From: Oscillospiraceae bacterium
GTDB taxonomy: Bacteria; Bacillota; Clostridia; Oscillospirales; Oscillospiraceae
Direction of reading: 5' to 3'
Assembly (NCBI GenBank): GCA_017412585.1
Contig: JAFPXK010000018.1
Coordinates: 1-44,173, forward strand
DNA length: 44,173 nucleotides
Part shown: positions 19,206 to 26,872 of the stretch, one piece after another
Numbering within the stretch: the stretch's first letter is position 1
How the letters are laid out: each line of letters begins with the position of its first letter
Position numbers and translations under genes: made by a program
Notes under the pieces: model-generated
The model's input: the letters and a program-made list of their open reading frames with translations, nothing else
Databases searched by the model: none
Told to the model about the DNA's origin: nothing

Positions 19206-20729
19206 TCACTCCCACGGGCCACCATTGACTTGGATAACCTTAGCTTTCATATCATTATTAACGGAAACTTGCACTTCATAGTCCGTCATATTTGTTCCAT
19301 CCCAGGTTGTCATCATTCCGCTTACTTCCAAATATAGAACACCATCAGAAAAGCCTGTTACACGATATGGCTCTTCAAATGCAGTTCCCCGAGTATACTG
19401 TCCTGCTATCTTGATGGTCTGAATATTCCATATCACTTCAATCATGACTTTGTTGCCTGTGGAGAATTGGATTGTTCCTTTTCTTTTAACATCCCCATAT
19501 TTATATGTTCCTGTGTGGTACCATTCTTTATCATTCAGGAATTCACTTTCTGTGCCGGTCAATAGTTTGTCTGCAATTGCTCCTATTTGTTTTTCACTGT
19601 CCTTATAGTCCGAAATAGTTAAAAACGCAGCAATTGCATCTACATATCTTTTTTCTTTTTTATAACTTACAGCAGTAGAATAGACAATCTCTGCACTATC
19701 TTTATACCCACCTATCTTCGCGAAAATGGCAATCGCCTCTTTGTCCTGTCCTGTCTCAAGCAGCACAGTTGCTTTTTTGTAATTGATGCCCGGAATTATC
19801 ACTTTTATGAGTAACATGATTACAGCACAAATCACCGTTGCTGTTGGAATCAGGATTGATAGTTTTTTCTTTATGCGCTCTCTATTTGCTTTTTCATTCT
19901 CTTTGGCAATGCGCGCTTCCTCCGCTTTTCGCTCCATTTCAGCTTGCGCTTCTTCACGCAGCTCGTCTATTCGTCGCTTACACATTTCCGCTTTTTCGTC
20001 AGCGTCCTTGAATCCCGCAATTGACTGAAATGCGCGAGCTGCTGCCCAACATGCATCTTCATTTTTTGCAGCATCCATAAGTCTATCCGCTTTATTGTAT
20101 AGCGCTGTTAGTCGCTCTTCTTCGATACGCGCTAAGATTGTATCATTATACCCTTTGACTTCATTTTGGATGCTCTCGTCACCAAAACGCATAATCTTTT
20201 CATAATCCTTTTCCTGGGCAATCGGCTCTTCGCACGAACCCAGGTCATTAATATGCCGTACTTTTCGCTTCGCCATCAGTTTACCAAGATATGCTTGCGC
20301 ATTCTCTGGATCCATGTCAAGGCACGCCTCGCAGTATGCTCTCGCAGAAGCCCACTCGCCATCCTCAAGAAAAATCATCGCCCGCTTCAATAACGACTCT
20401 GGCGTTGCGCCGCTGCTGATAGCAGCCAGTTTTCCTTTAGGCTTCGCCTCCTCCTCTTTCAACTCTTCCCATTCGTCAGCCGATAATAATGAAACATTCG
20501 AGGAATTACAATTCGGGCACTTATTGTAATCCACGACTTTGTCATCGTGACGATTGGCTTGATTTGTCAAATACTGGGTGTGGAAAATTGTGCCTCCGCC
20601 AAGCATTGATGCGAGACTCCCGACAGATTCCAGCGCTCCCATAGCAGCATTGCTTTCATTCTCTCTCAAATCCTTATCCGTGTAGCAGAAAATTTTTCCA
20701 CAGGTATTACATTTTTTTCTATACTCCAC
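19206..20729 (-). CDS. Zinc-ribbon, TPR-like repeat membrane protein of unknown function
   Basis: A 507-residue protein. A split zinc ribbon is formed by Cys7/Cys10 and Cys71/Cys74 around a Gly/Ala-rich hydrophobic insert. TPR-like helical repeats of the FKDADEK/YKDSAE type occur both before and after a single transmembrane helix (about residues 286-308, LSILIPTATVICAVIMLLIK). A Glu/Ala/Lys-rich coiled coil (about 245-280) precedes the helix, and the C-terminal 110 residues look beta-rich. I chose the GTG at 20729 because AGGAGGGAG sits seven bases upstream; the longer ATG frame to 20795 runs through the promoter. Low GC content suggests recent acquisition. It is divergent from a Cro/CI-type regulator. 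No function is assigned. Confidence 0.8.
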   Translation of the reverse strand: MEYRKKCNTCGKIFCYTDKDLRENESNAAMGALESVGSLASMLGGGTIFHTQYLTNQANRHDDKVVDYNKCPNCNSSNVSLLSADEWEELKEEEAKPKGKLAAISSGATPESLLKRAMIFLEDGEWASARAYCEACLDMDPENAQAYLGKLMAKRKVRHINDLGSCEEPIAQEKDYEKIMRFGDESIQNEVKGYNDTILARIEEERLTALYNKADRLMDAAKNEDACWAAARAFQSIAGFKDADEKAEMCKRRIDELREEAQAEMERKAEEARIAKENEKANRERIKKKLSILIPTATVICAVIMLLIKVIIPGINYKKATVLLETGQDKEAIAIFAKIGGYKDSAEIVYSTAVSYKKEKRYVDAIAAFLTISDYKDSEKQIGAIADKLLTGTESEFLNDKEWYHTGTYKYGDVKRKGTIQFSTGNKVMIEVIWNIQTIKIAGQYTRGTAFEEPYRVTGFSDGVLYLEVSGMMTTWDGTNMTDYEVQVSVNNDMKAKVIQVNGGPWE

Positions 20730-20761
20730 AATACTCCCTCCTGTCTTAATCTGGTTTCTTA

Positions 20762-20812
20762 TTGACCGATATTGGTTAATATTAATATATACCAAATTCG
20801 GTTACTATGCAA
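20762..20812. promoter_or_regulatory. Interlocked divergent promoters with operator-like inverted repeat
   Basis: Minus strand: TTGCAT (20807-20812), 17 bp, TATATT (20784-20789), driving the zinc-ribbon/TPR gene. Plus strand: TTGACC (20762-20767), 18 bp, TATATA (20786-20791), driving the HTH gene. Two half-sites, ACCGATATTGGT (20765-20776) and ACCAAATTCGGT (20791-20802), form an inverted repeat overlapping both promoters. One repressor dimer pair could silence both directions. Confidence 0.7.
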
Positions 20813-20833
20813 GTGGAAGGTGGCTTGTATAGT

Positions 20834-21040
20834 ATGATAACTTACAAACGTCTATGGCAGACGATGAAGGAGCGGGGCATCACCCAATACGCGCTTATCA
20901 ACCGCTACCACATAAGTCCCGCTCAAATCACCCGGCTGAAGAGGAATGAGAGCGTAAGCACCCACACCATCGGTGTTTTTTGCCAGATACTACACTGCCA
21001 AGTTGGTGACATCATGGAGTATATAGAAGACACACAATAA
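20834..21040 (+). CDS. Cro/CI-type HTH transcriptional regulator
   Basis: A 68-residue single-domain regulator. The helix-turn-helix covers TQYALINRYHISPAQITRLK, followed by TIGVFCQILHCQVGDIMEY, the typical XRE-family ending of small Clostridial regulators. The start at 20834 follows GAAGGTGG; a longer frame from 20807 would begin inside the divergent promoter. It is the obvious candidate to bind the inverted repeat in its own promoter region. It is followed directly by an intrinsic terminator, so it is monocistronic. Confidence 0.9.
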   Translation: MITYKRLWQTMKERGITQYALINRYHISPAQITRLKRNESVSTHTIGVFCQILHCQVGDIMEYIEDTQ

Positions 21041-21087
21041 TGCCCCGTCGGCAGCCTGGAACAGCCTTGCCGGCGGGGCATCTTTTT
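21041..21087 (+). terminator. Intrinsic terminator of the HTH regulator gene
   Basis: TGCCCCGTCGGCAG pairs with CCTTGCCGGCGGGGCA (imperfect, about 13 bp), followed by TCTTTTT. It begins immediately after the TAA stop at 21040. Confidence 0.85.
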
Positions 21088-21100
21088 GCTCTTTTTTGAC

Positions 21101-21550
21101 TCATCTCATTTTTTTGAAAAAGTCGGAGAGGACTTGGGCGCAGTCCTCAGCCAGGATGCCGCCCACTAATTGCGGGTGGTGGGGAAAGTCCTCCATGAAG
21201 AGGTTCAGCACGCCGCCGCAGGCCCCCATGGCCCGGTCCCGGGCGCCGTAGAACACCCGGCGGACGCGGGCGTTGACGATGGCCCCGGCGCACATGGGGC
21301 AGGGCTCCAGGGTGACGTAGAGATCGCAGTCCTCCAGACGCCAGGAGCCCAGGGCGGCGTTGGCCTGGGCCATGGCCTCCATCTCCGCGTGGGATGCCAC
21401 GGACTGCTTCTCCTCCCGGCGGTTGCGGCCCCTGCCGATGACGGCGCCGTCCCTGACGATGACGCAGCCCACCGGCACCTCCCCTGCCGCCGCGGCCTCC
21501 CGGGCCAGGGCCAAGGCCTGGGCCATAAACTGTTCATGCACGGTTTCCAT
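21101..21550 (-). CDS. tadA: tRNA-specific adenosine deaminase TadA
   Basis: A 149-residue deaminase that converts A34 to inosine in tRNA(Arg)ACG. The zinc site is complete: His54-Ala-Glu56 (ASHAEMEAM) and Cys84/Cys87 in LEPCPMCAGA, followed by NARVRRVFYGARD and the substrate-loop GACGG...NLF, all typical of TadA rather than cytidine deaminase. AAGGAG precedes the ATG at 21550. It is transcribed towards the AT-rich island and away from the bofA pair. Length is slightly below the family average but complete. Confidence 0.95.
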   Translation of the reverse strand: METVHEQFMAQALALAREAAAAGEVPVGCVIVRDGAVIGRGRNRREEKQSVASHAEMEAMAQANAALGSWRLEDCDLYVTLEPCPMCAGAIVNARVRRVFYGARDRAMGACGGVLNLFMEDFPHHPQLVGGILAEDCAQVLSDFFKKMR

Positions 21551-21578
21551 GGTGGGAAGCTCCTTTGACTAAACTCTG

Positions 21579-21606
21579 GCATATTTGTCCAAACTACCCG
21601 TACACT
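21579..21606 (+). promoter_or_regulatory. Candidate SigE (mother-cell sporulation) promoter
   Basis: GCATATT (21579-21585) and CGTACACT (21599-21606), 13 bp apart, fit the Bacillus SigE consensus KMATATT / CATACAMT as I recall it, with one mismatch. No SigA-like pair is visible. The downstream bofA gene is SigE-dependent in Bacillus. The predicted leader is short, about 15 nt. Confidence 0.55.
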
Positions 21607-21628
21607 ATTGGTACAAGGAGGAAGGACT

Positions 21629-21922
21629 ATGCCCCGTAAACGTGACCGGTCTGACCCGGAGATGGCCAGCCTTTTGCAGGAGATGGCGTCGCTGAGTGAG
21701 GCCATGAAGGACGCCTACGTGCGCTTCAACTGCGTGGATGACCCGGACCTGATCGAGGCCAGCATCTTTGAGATCAACGCCTGCAAGGCCCGGTACAACT
21801 ATATTCTGCGGTGTGTCAAGGCCAAAAACGGCGTGCCCATGGCCCGGCCCCACGCCGTGCCGGTACCCAAGGTGGCGGTGGCCGCCGTCAGCACAGAGGG
21901 AGGTGACGCATGCCTTACGTAA
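21629..21922 (+). CDS. yaaL: DUF2508/YaaL family protein
   Basis: A 97-residue soluble, helix-rich protein (LLQEMASLSEAMKDAYVRFN, then DDPDLIEASIFEINACKARY) matching DUF2508/YaaL. The family is of unknown function but is conserved immediately upstream of bofA in Firmicutes, as here. The ATG at 21629 follows AAGGAGGAAGG. The last 13 bp overlap bofA, so the pair is translationally coupled. Confidence 0.85.
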   Translation: MPRKRDRSDPEMASLLQEMASLSEAMKDAYVRFNCVDDPDLIEASIFEINACKARYNYILRCVKAKNGVPMARPHAVPVPKVAVAAVSTEGGDACLT

Positions 21923-22176
21923 CGTGGATCGCCGCCGGGGCAGTGGGCCTGTTTCTGCTGCTGGCGGTGGGGCGGCTGGTGAAGTCGCCGCTAAAGCTCA
22001 TCGTGCGGGTGGGGGTGAATACCGCCCTGGGCCTCTTCGCCCTGTGGCTTCTCAACATGACCACGCCCTACACCGGGCTGAGCCTGGGGATGAACTGGTT
22101 CAACGCCCTGGCGGTGGGCATCCTGGGCCTGCCGGGGCTGGGGCTGTTGCTGCTGGTGCAGTGGGTGCTGCTGTAA
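21910..22176 (+). CDS. bofA: BofA family pro-SigK processing inhibitor
   Basis: An 88-residue protein with three hydrophobic segments and the BofA signature LKLIVRVGVNTALGLFALWL near the centre and NALAVGILGLPGLGLLLLVQ at the C-terminus. In Bacillus, BofA inhibits the SpoIVFB intramembrane protease until the forespore signal arrives, which delays SigK activation. Some Clostridia with BofA lack recognisable SpoIVFB, so the target here is unknown. It overlaps yaaL by 13 bp and ends 3 bp before the convergent glycosyltransferase gene. Confidence 0.88.
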   Translation: MPYVTWIAAGAVGLFLLLAVGRLVKSPLKLIVRVGVNTALGLFALWLLNMTTPYTGLSLGMNWFNALAVGILGLPGLGLLLLVQWVLL

Positions 22177-22179
22177 ACG

Positions 22180-23187
22180 TCAGTTAAACCGCACCACCCG
22201 GTGGGCCACCTTGTAGAGGCCCCGGACGAAGGCGGCGCCGCCCTTGCCGGGGACGGAGGCCAGGCGCAGGATGATATGGCGGCGGAAGCGCTCCGCCCAC
22301 GCCTCATCGTATTCCCGGCAGGCCCGCCACATCTCCGCCAGGTCACGCTCCGCCTGGGCGGTGCCGTTGATGCGGACGTAGAGGACGGAGATGGCCAGCA
22401 TGGTGAATAGCTCATGACGGCAATAGAGGCGCTGGCGCCTCTCCGGCAGGTCGTCCAGATGATAGCAGGTGAAGCACAATTCCGTGGCCTTGAGCTGATG
22501 GGCGTAATGGCGGGCCATCACGTCCGCCTGGACGCTCTGGCCGCTGCGGCCGATGAAGTAGCGATATAAGTCCAGATCCATGTAATACATCCGCCGGGCA
22601 TGGCGGAGGTTGCCGTAGACCATGTAGTTGTCCTCATAAAAGGTATGCTTGGGCATCTGCAAGCCCGTCTGCCGCAGCAGCGCCGTGCGGAAGGTGCAGG
22701 CGTGGATCATGAGGATCTGATCCAGGCGGAAGGGACGGGTCTCGTCCCAGGTAAACACACGGCCCTGGGGCAGGGCGTTGGAGAAATTGATGGAGCGGTT
22801 GCCCTTGCCGTCGGCGTGCTCATAATAGTAATTGGTGATGAAAAGGTCCACGCCGCCCTGGCGCTCCACCGCCTCCAGCGCGTCTAAAAAGCGGGGAAAA
22901 TCCAACAACCAGTCGTCGCTGTCCACGGTTTTGAAATACGTGCCCGTGGCACGGCACAGGCCCTGGTTGATGCCCTCGCCGTGGCCGCCGTTTTCCTGGT
23001 GGACGGCCCGGACTATGGAGGGATACGCCGCCGCGTAGCGGTCCGCGATCTCCCCGGTGCGGTCGGTGGAGCCGTCGTCGATGATGATGATCTCCACCCG
23101 CTCACCGCCGGTGAGCAGGCTGTCGATGCACTTTTCCATATAGTCCTGGGAGTTGTAGCAGGGCACCGTAACGGTCAGAAGTTTCAT
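22180..23187 (-). CDS. Family 2 glycosyltransferase
   Basis: A 335-residue GT2 enzyme with a GT-A fold. The N-terminus MKLLTVTVPCYNSQDYMEK binds the nucleotide, followed by IIIIDDGSTDRTG and the DxD-type metal motif KTVDSDDWLLD. The C-terminal third (CFTCYHLDDLPERRQRLYCR) is helical. There are no membrane helices, so it is cytosolic or peripheral. The substrate is unknown; such singletons often decorate cell-surface polymers. The start at 23187 follows AGAGGAAA; a longer in-frame reading to 23316 has low-complexity Gly/Ser/Pro sequence and is rejected. It ends 3 bp from the end of bofA. Confidence 0.9.
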   Translation of the reverse strand: MKLLTVTVPCYNSQDYMEKCIDSLLTGGERVEIIIIDDGSTDRTGEIADRYAAAYPSIVRAVHQENGGHGEGINQGLCRATGTYFKTVDSDDWLLDFPRFLDALEAVERQGGVDLFITNYYYEHADGKGNRSINFSNALPQGRVFTWDETRPFRLDQILMIHACTFRTALLRQTGLQMPKHTFYEDNYMVYGNLRHARRMYYMDLDLYRYFIGRSGQSVQADVMARHYAHQLKATELCFTCYHLDDLPERRQRLYCRHELFTMLAISVLYVRINGTAQAERDLAEMWRACREYDEAWAERFRRHIILRLASVPGKGGAAFVRGLYKVAHRVVRFN

Positions 23188-23260
23188 ACTGTTTCCTCTA
23201 TCTCTATCCTCAAATATCGCGCTTTTCCCAGAGGCTCCCCCGCCGGAGGGGCTTCTGCAG

Positions 23261-23310
23261 ACGAGCCACCCACGCCCCTGCTTTCCTCGCCCGGGGCACG
23301 GATGGCTCGT
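23261..23310. repeat. Inverted repeat in the GH3-GT2 spacer
   Basis: GACGAGCCA (23260-23268) and TGGCTCGTC (23303-23311) form a 9-bp stem with a 34-nt GC-rich loop. No T tract follows on the minus strand, so it is not a standard terminator for the upstream GH3. It may be a processing or stabilising element, or a degenerate mobile repeat. Confidence 0.5.
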
Positions 23311-23366
23311 CATCATTTTAGTACACTTTTTTCGCTATGTCCAGTGGGGAAATGGGCCGGCCCCGG

Positions 23367-25793
23367 TCACGCCAGCTCTTTTTGCCGCCGGGCACGCTTG
23401 CGCTGGCGGAAAAAGCCCGCCGCCACCTTGCCCAGGCCCTTGCAAAAGCCCAGGGCATGGCCGTTGACGATGGCCAGGATGCCGTCGCACATCTCCTGGG
23501 ACACCAGGCCTCCCGCCATCTTGCCGATGGCCCGGATGGGCATGTTGTAGGTGAAGATGATGTTCAAATCCGGCTCGCCCTTTTTCACCGACCGTTGCAG
23601 CAGGCTGTCCATGACCTTCCACACCAGGCGGGCTTTCAGGCTGCGGGCGTAGTAGAGCTGGGCGATGGCGTCGTTGGGCTGGATGGTGCCGGCCCAGCGG
23701 CCGTCGGGGATCTCATGGCCCAGCAGGGCGGCAAACTCCTCATCGGACACGGCTTTGATATGGCCGCTGACGTAGCTGGGCAGGCGGGACAAATCCTCGC
23801 AGGCAGGGGCGCCGGTGCCCGCCACGGTGACGGTGCCACGCAGCTTCACGTCCGCCACGCTGGCGCCAATCTGAATCTCGTAGTCGCCGCCGTCGATCTC
23901 AAACTTCCCGGTGACGGTGTTCCAGTAGCGGAAGGCCTTGTCATCCAGGGGGATGGTGACGGTCTTGCTCTCCCCGGCCTTCAAAAAAACCTTTTGGAAG
24001 CCTTTCAGCTCCTTATGGGGGCGGTAGACCGTGGGATTAACGGCATGGACGTAGAGCTGGGCCACCTCGGCGCCGTCTCTGTCGCCGGTATTGGTGAGGG
24101 TAAACGTGGCCGCCTTTTCCGTGACATGCAAATCGCTGTAGGCAAAGGTGGTGTAGCTCAGGCCGAAGCCGAAGGGGAACAGCACGGGGACGCGGGCGGT
24201 GTCGTAGTAGCGGTAGCCCACGTACAGGCCCTCCCGGTACTCCACGTTCCGCTCACGGGCCGGGAAGTAGGGGGCGGAGGAGCAGTCCTCATACCGGAGG
24301 GGGTAGCTCTCGGACAGCTTGCCGGAGGGGTTGACCTCACCCAGCAGCACCCGCAGCACGGCGGAGGCGCCGGCCTGGCCGCAGAGGTAGCCGTGTACCA
24401 GGCCACGGCACTGGTCCAGCCAGGGCATTTCGACGGCGGAGCCGGCGGAGAGCACCACGATCACGTTGGGATTGGCGCGGGAGACGGCTTGGAGGGTCTC
24501 AATCTGGCACTGGGGGAGGGCCATGTTGGGCCGGTCCAGGCCCTCGCTTTCGCTGATTTCATCCAGGCCCAGGTACAGCAGCACGTAGTCCGCCTGTTTG
24601 GCAAGGTCGGCGGCCTGCTGCATCATGGCCGGGTCAGGCGCGCCGTGGCGGGGATAGCCGGGGGCAAAGCCCACCACGTTCAGGTCGAAGTGGCCGATCA
24701 CGTCCATGGTGTTGTCCAGCCGGGTGCAGTTGACTACGGAAGAACCGGCGCCCTGGTAGCGGGCCTTTTGGGCGAACTCGCCGATGACCGCCACCCGGCT
24801 GCCCTTTTTAAGGGGCAGAATGTTATCCTCATTTTTCAGCAGGACGATGGACTGCTCGCTGGCCTTTTGGGCAAAGGCGTGGTGGGCGTCCACGTCAAAG
24901 GGCTTGCCCTTGAGGCCGTCCACGGCTTTCCGCGTTGCCAACACCACGTCCAGCAGCTCATCCACCCGTACGTCCACCTCCGCCTCGCTGATGCGGCCCT
25001 CGTAGACGGCCTGCATCAACTGGTGGGGGCTGTCGCCGCCGGTGGAGGGCATCTCCAGATGGGAGCCGGCCCGGACGCCGTCCACAAAGTCGTTGCAGGC
25101 GCCCCAGTCGGACACCACGAAGCCGTCGAAGCCCCAGGTGTCCCGGAGGATTTTTTGGAGAAGCTGCTCGTTTTCGTTGGCGTAGACGCCGTTGACCATG
25201 TTATAGGAGGACATGATGGCCTTTGGGTGGCCCTCCTTCACGGCGATCTCAAAATTGGTGAGGTAGATCTCCCGCAGCGTGCGCTGGTCCACCACGGAGT
25301 TGGAGGCCATGCGGCGCAGCTCCGTATTGTTGGCGGCGAAGTGCTTGGGGCAGGCGGAGACGCCGTTTTTCTGGATGCCCCGGATGTAGCCGGCGGCCAT
25401 TTTGCCCGCCAGATAGGGGTCCTCGGAGAAATACTCAAAATTCCTGCCGCACAAGGGACTGCGCTTGCTATTGAGACCGGGGCCCAGCAGCACGCACACG
25501 TCCTGGCTGGCAGCCTCCTCCCCCAGCAGCTCGCCCAGGGCCTCCCCCAGGGCGGGGTCCCAGGAGTTGGCCATGGTGGCGGCGGTGGGATAGCAGGTGG
25601 CGGGCAGGGAGCCGTTTAAGCCCAGCTGGTCGCCGGCGCCCTCCTGCTTGCGGACGCCGTGGGGGCCGTCGGACAGGGTGATGCTCTCGATGCCCAGCCG
25701 CTTGACGCTCTGGGTCTGCCAGAAGTCACGGCCGGAGAGCAGGTGACATTTTTCCTCTAAGGTGAGCCGGGAAACCAAATCAGCGTGCTTCAT
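23367..25793 (-). CDS. Glycoside hydrolase family 3, canonical domain order
   Basis: An 808-residue GH3 beta-glucosidase-like enzyme without a signal peptide, so probably cytoplasmic. Order is the N-terminal barrel (about 10-300; SDGPHGVRKQ, CPKHFAANN, nucleophile Asp229 in GFVVSDWGA), the alpha/beta sandwich (about 310-530; acid/base candidates Glu415/Glu417 in ESEGLDRP), a fibronectin-like domain (about 555-680; FTLTNTGDRDGAEVAQLY) and a further C-terminal region of about 120 residues (TYNMPIRAIGKMAGGLV) seen in some gut Clostridial GH3 proteins. The substrate is probably a beta-glucoside or beta-xyloside. It lies 15 bp after the alpha/beta hydrolase gene and is last in the three-gene operon from 28159. 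Confidence 0.93.
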   Translation of the reverse strand: MKHADLVSRLTLEEKCHLLSGRDFWQTQSVKRLGIESITLSDGPHGVRKQEGAGDQLGLNGSLPATCYPTAATMANSWDPALGEALGELLGEEAASQDVCVLLGPGLNSKRSPLCGRNFEYFSEDPYLAGKMAAGYIRGIQKNGVSACPKHFAANNTELRRMASNSVVDQRTLREIYLTNFEIAVKEGHPKAIMSSYNMVNGVYANENEQLLQKILRDTWGFDGFVVSDWGACNDFVDGVRAGSHLEMPSTGGDSPHQLMQAVYEGRISEAEVDVRVDELLDVVLATRKAVDGLKGKPFDVDAHHAFAQKASEQSIVLLKNEDNILPLKKGSRVAVIGEFAQKARYQGAGSSVVNCTRLDNTMDVIGHFDLNVVGFAPGYPRHGAPDPAMMQQAADLAKQADYVLLYLGLDEISESEGLDRPNMALPQCQIETLQAVSRANPNVIVVLSAGSAVEMPWLDQCRGLVHGYLCGQAGASAVLRVLLGEVNPSGKLSESYPLRYEDCSSAPYFPARERNVEYREGLYVGYRYYDTARVPVLFPFGFGLSYTTFAYSDLHVTEKAATFTLTNTGDRDGAEVAQLYVHAVNPTVYRPHKELKGFQKVFLKAGESKTVTIPLDDKAFRYWNTVTGKFEIDGGDYEIQIGASVADVKLRGTVTVAGTGAPACEDLSRLPSYVSGHIKAVSDEEFAALLGHEIPDGRWAGTIQPNDAIAQLYYARSLKARLVWKVMDSLLQRSVKKGEPDLNIIFTYNMPIRAIGKMAGGLVSQEMCDGILAIVNGHALGFCKGLGKVAAGFFRQRKRARRQKELA

Positions 25794-25808
25794 ATCTCTG
25801 TCCTCCCT

Positions 25809-26858
25809 TTATTCTCCAAAGGCGGCCCACAGGAAGTCGGCCACCTGGCTGAGCTGCGCGTCGGTAAAGAGGCGGTCGTCGGCGTGCTTGCACCGGGGCA
25901 CCAGCCACAGCGTGGCGTTCTCGCCGTTCGCCGTCAGGGCGTCATACAGCTCCACCGACTGCAGGTGGGACACGGTGATGTCCGCGTCGCCGTGGACGAT
26001 CAGGGTGTCCATGGCGGGGTTGCCGTTCTCCTGGCGGCGGGCCCGCTGCAGGGGGCTGGCCTCCACCGTCTCCGCCACGCCCCAGTCGGCGTAATTCTTA
26101 CGGAACCACATCTCCTCCAGGCTGCCGTATTCCCCCAGCACGTCGTTGGCCCAGCCGTTGGCCACGGTGGGAATCCAGGACGCCAGGCCCTCCTGGGCAA
26201 AGTTCTGCCGCTGGGTCACAAAGTCGATGCAGCCGTAATAGTCCACCAGGGCGTCAAAGGCGGGCATGGGGAACCGCTCCGCCGCCGTCTCGCCGATGCA
26301 GAGGGTATCGCAAAAGGCGTCGGGGGCGGAGAGGGCCGTCATGGCGGCCAGATACCCCCCGGCGGACTCGCCCCACACGGCGATGCGCTGGCCGTCGAAG
26401 CCGTACGCATCGGCGTTATGGCACAGGAAGCGGACGGCGGCCTTCACGTCCTCGGTGGCGGCGGGGTAGGCCGCCTCGGTGGACAGGCGATAGTTGACGC
26501 TGGCGCAGGCAAAGCCGTGGTCACGGAAATAGCGGTACATAAACTGGGCCTGGCGGGACTGGGCGTCGTTGAAGGCGAAGCCGCCGCCGTGGATCAGCAC
26601 GAAAAGGGGCGGATTGGCCTCTCCCTCCGGCACATACAGATCGATGTACTGGGCGTCGGAGTCATTGGCGTAGGCCAGATGCTCGTAGGTCCTCCCCCCT
26701 GCCCATTCCGTGGATTCATCCATGGGCAGCGTGGGGGCAAACACATTGCACCACACCTGGCGCACGGTGTAGCGGTTGACCACCAGTACCACGGCCACGA
26801 TGATGACCAGCGCGGGCAGCAGATAGCGCCAAACGGATTTTTTCTTCTTGTTTTCCAT
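25809..26858 (-). CDS. Membrane-anchored alpha/beta hydrolase (carboxylesterase-like)
   Basis: A 349-residue esterase with an N-terminal KKKK-flanked helix (about residues 8-28, LLPALVIIVAVVLVV) that anchors it to the membrane. The catalytic domain has the oxyanion HGGGFAF motif, nucleophile Ser in VWGESAGGYLAA, Asp in HGDADITV and His in PRCKHADD, as in the hormone-sensitive-lipase/BD-FAE group of acetyl and feruloyl esterases. It may remove ester groups from plant glycans or glycosides. GGAGGG precedes the ATG at 26858; the longer in-frame reading lies within the upstream gene's end. It is 14 bp from the upstream esterase gene and 15 bp from the GH3 gene. Confidence 0.9.
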   Translation of the reverse strand: MENKKKKSVWRYLLPALVIIVAVVLVVNRYTVRQVWCNVFAPTLPMDESTEWAGGRTYEHLAYANDSDAQYIDLYVPEGEANPPLFVLIHGGGFAFNDAQSRQAQFMYRYFRDHGFACASVNYRLSTEAAYPAATEDVKAAVRFLCHNADAYGFDGQRIAVWGESAGGYLAAMTALSAPDAFCDTLCIGETAAERFPMPAFDALVDYYGCIDFVTQRQNFAQEGLASWIPTVANGWANDVLGEYGSLEEMWFRKNYADWGVAETVEASPLQRARRQENGNPAMDTLIVHGDADITVSHLQSVELYDALTANGENATLWLVPRCKHADDRLFTDAQLSQVADFLWAAFGE

Positions 26859-26872
26859 AGAAACGCCCTCCG

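Noticed and set aside
18613..21087. Prophage or integrative element remnant
   Set aside because: No integrase, recombinase, capsid or attachment-site repeats were seen at the island edges, so only an AT-rich accessory island is claimed.
23337..25619. A 760-codon plus-strand frame opposite the canonical GH3
   Set aside because: Antisense shadow; GH3 motifs and catalytic Asp lie on the other strand.
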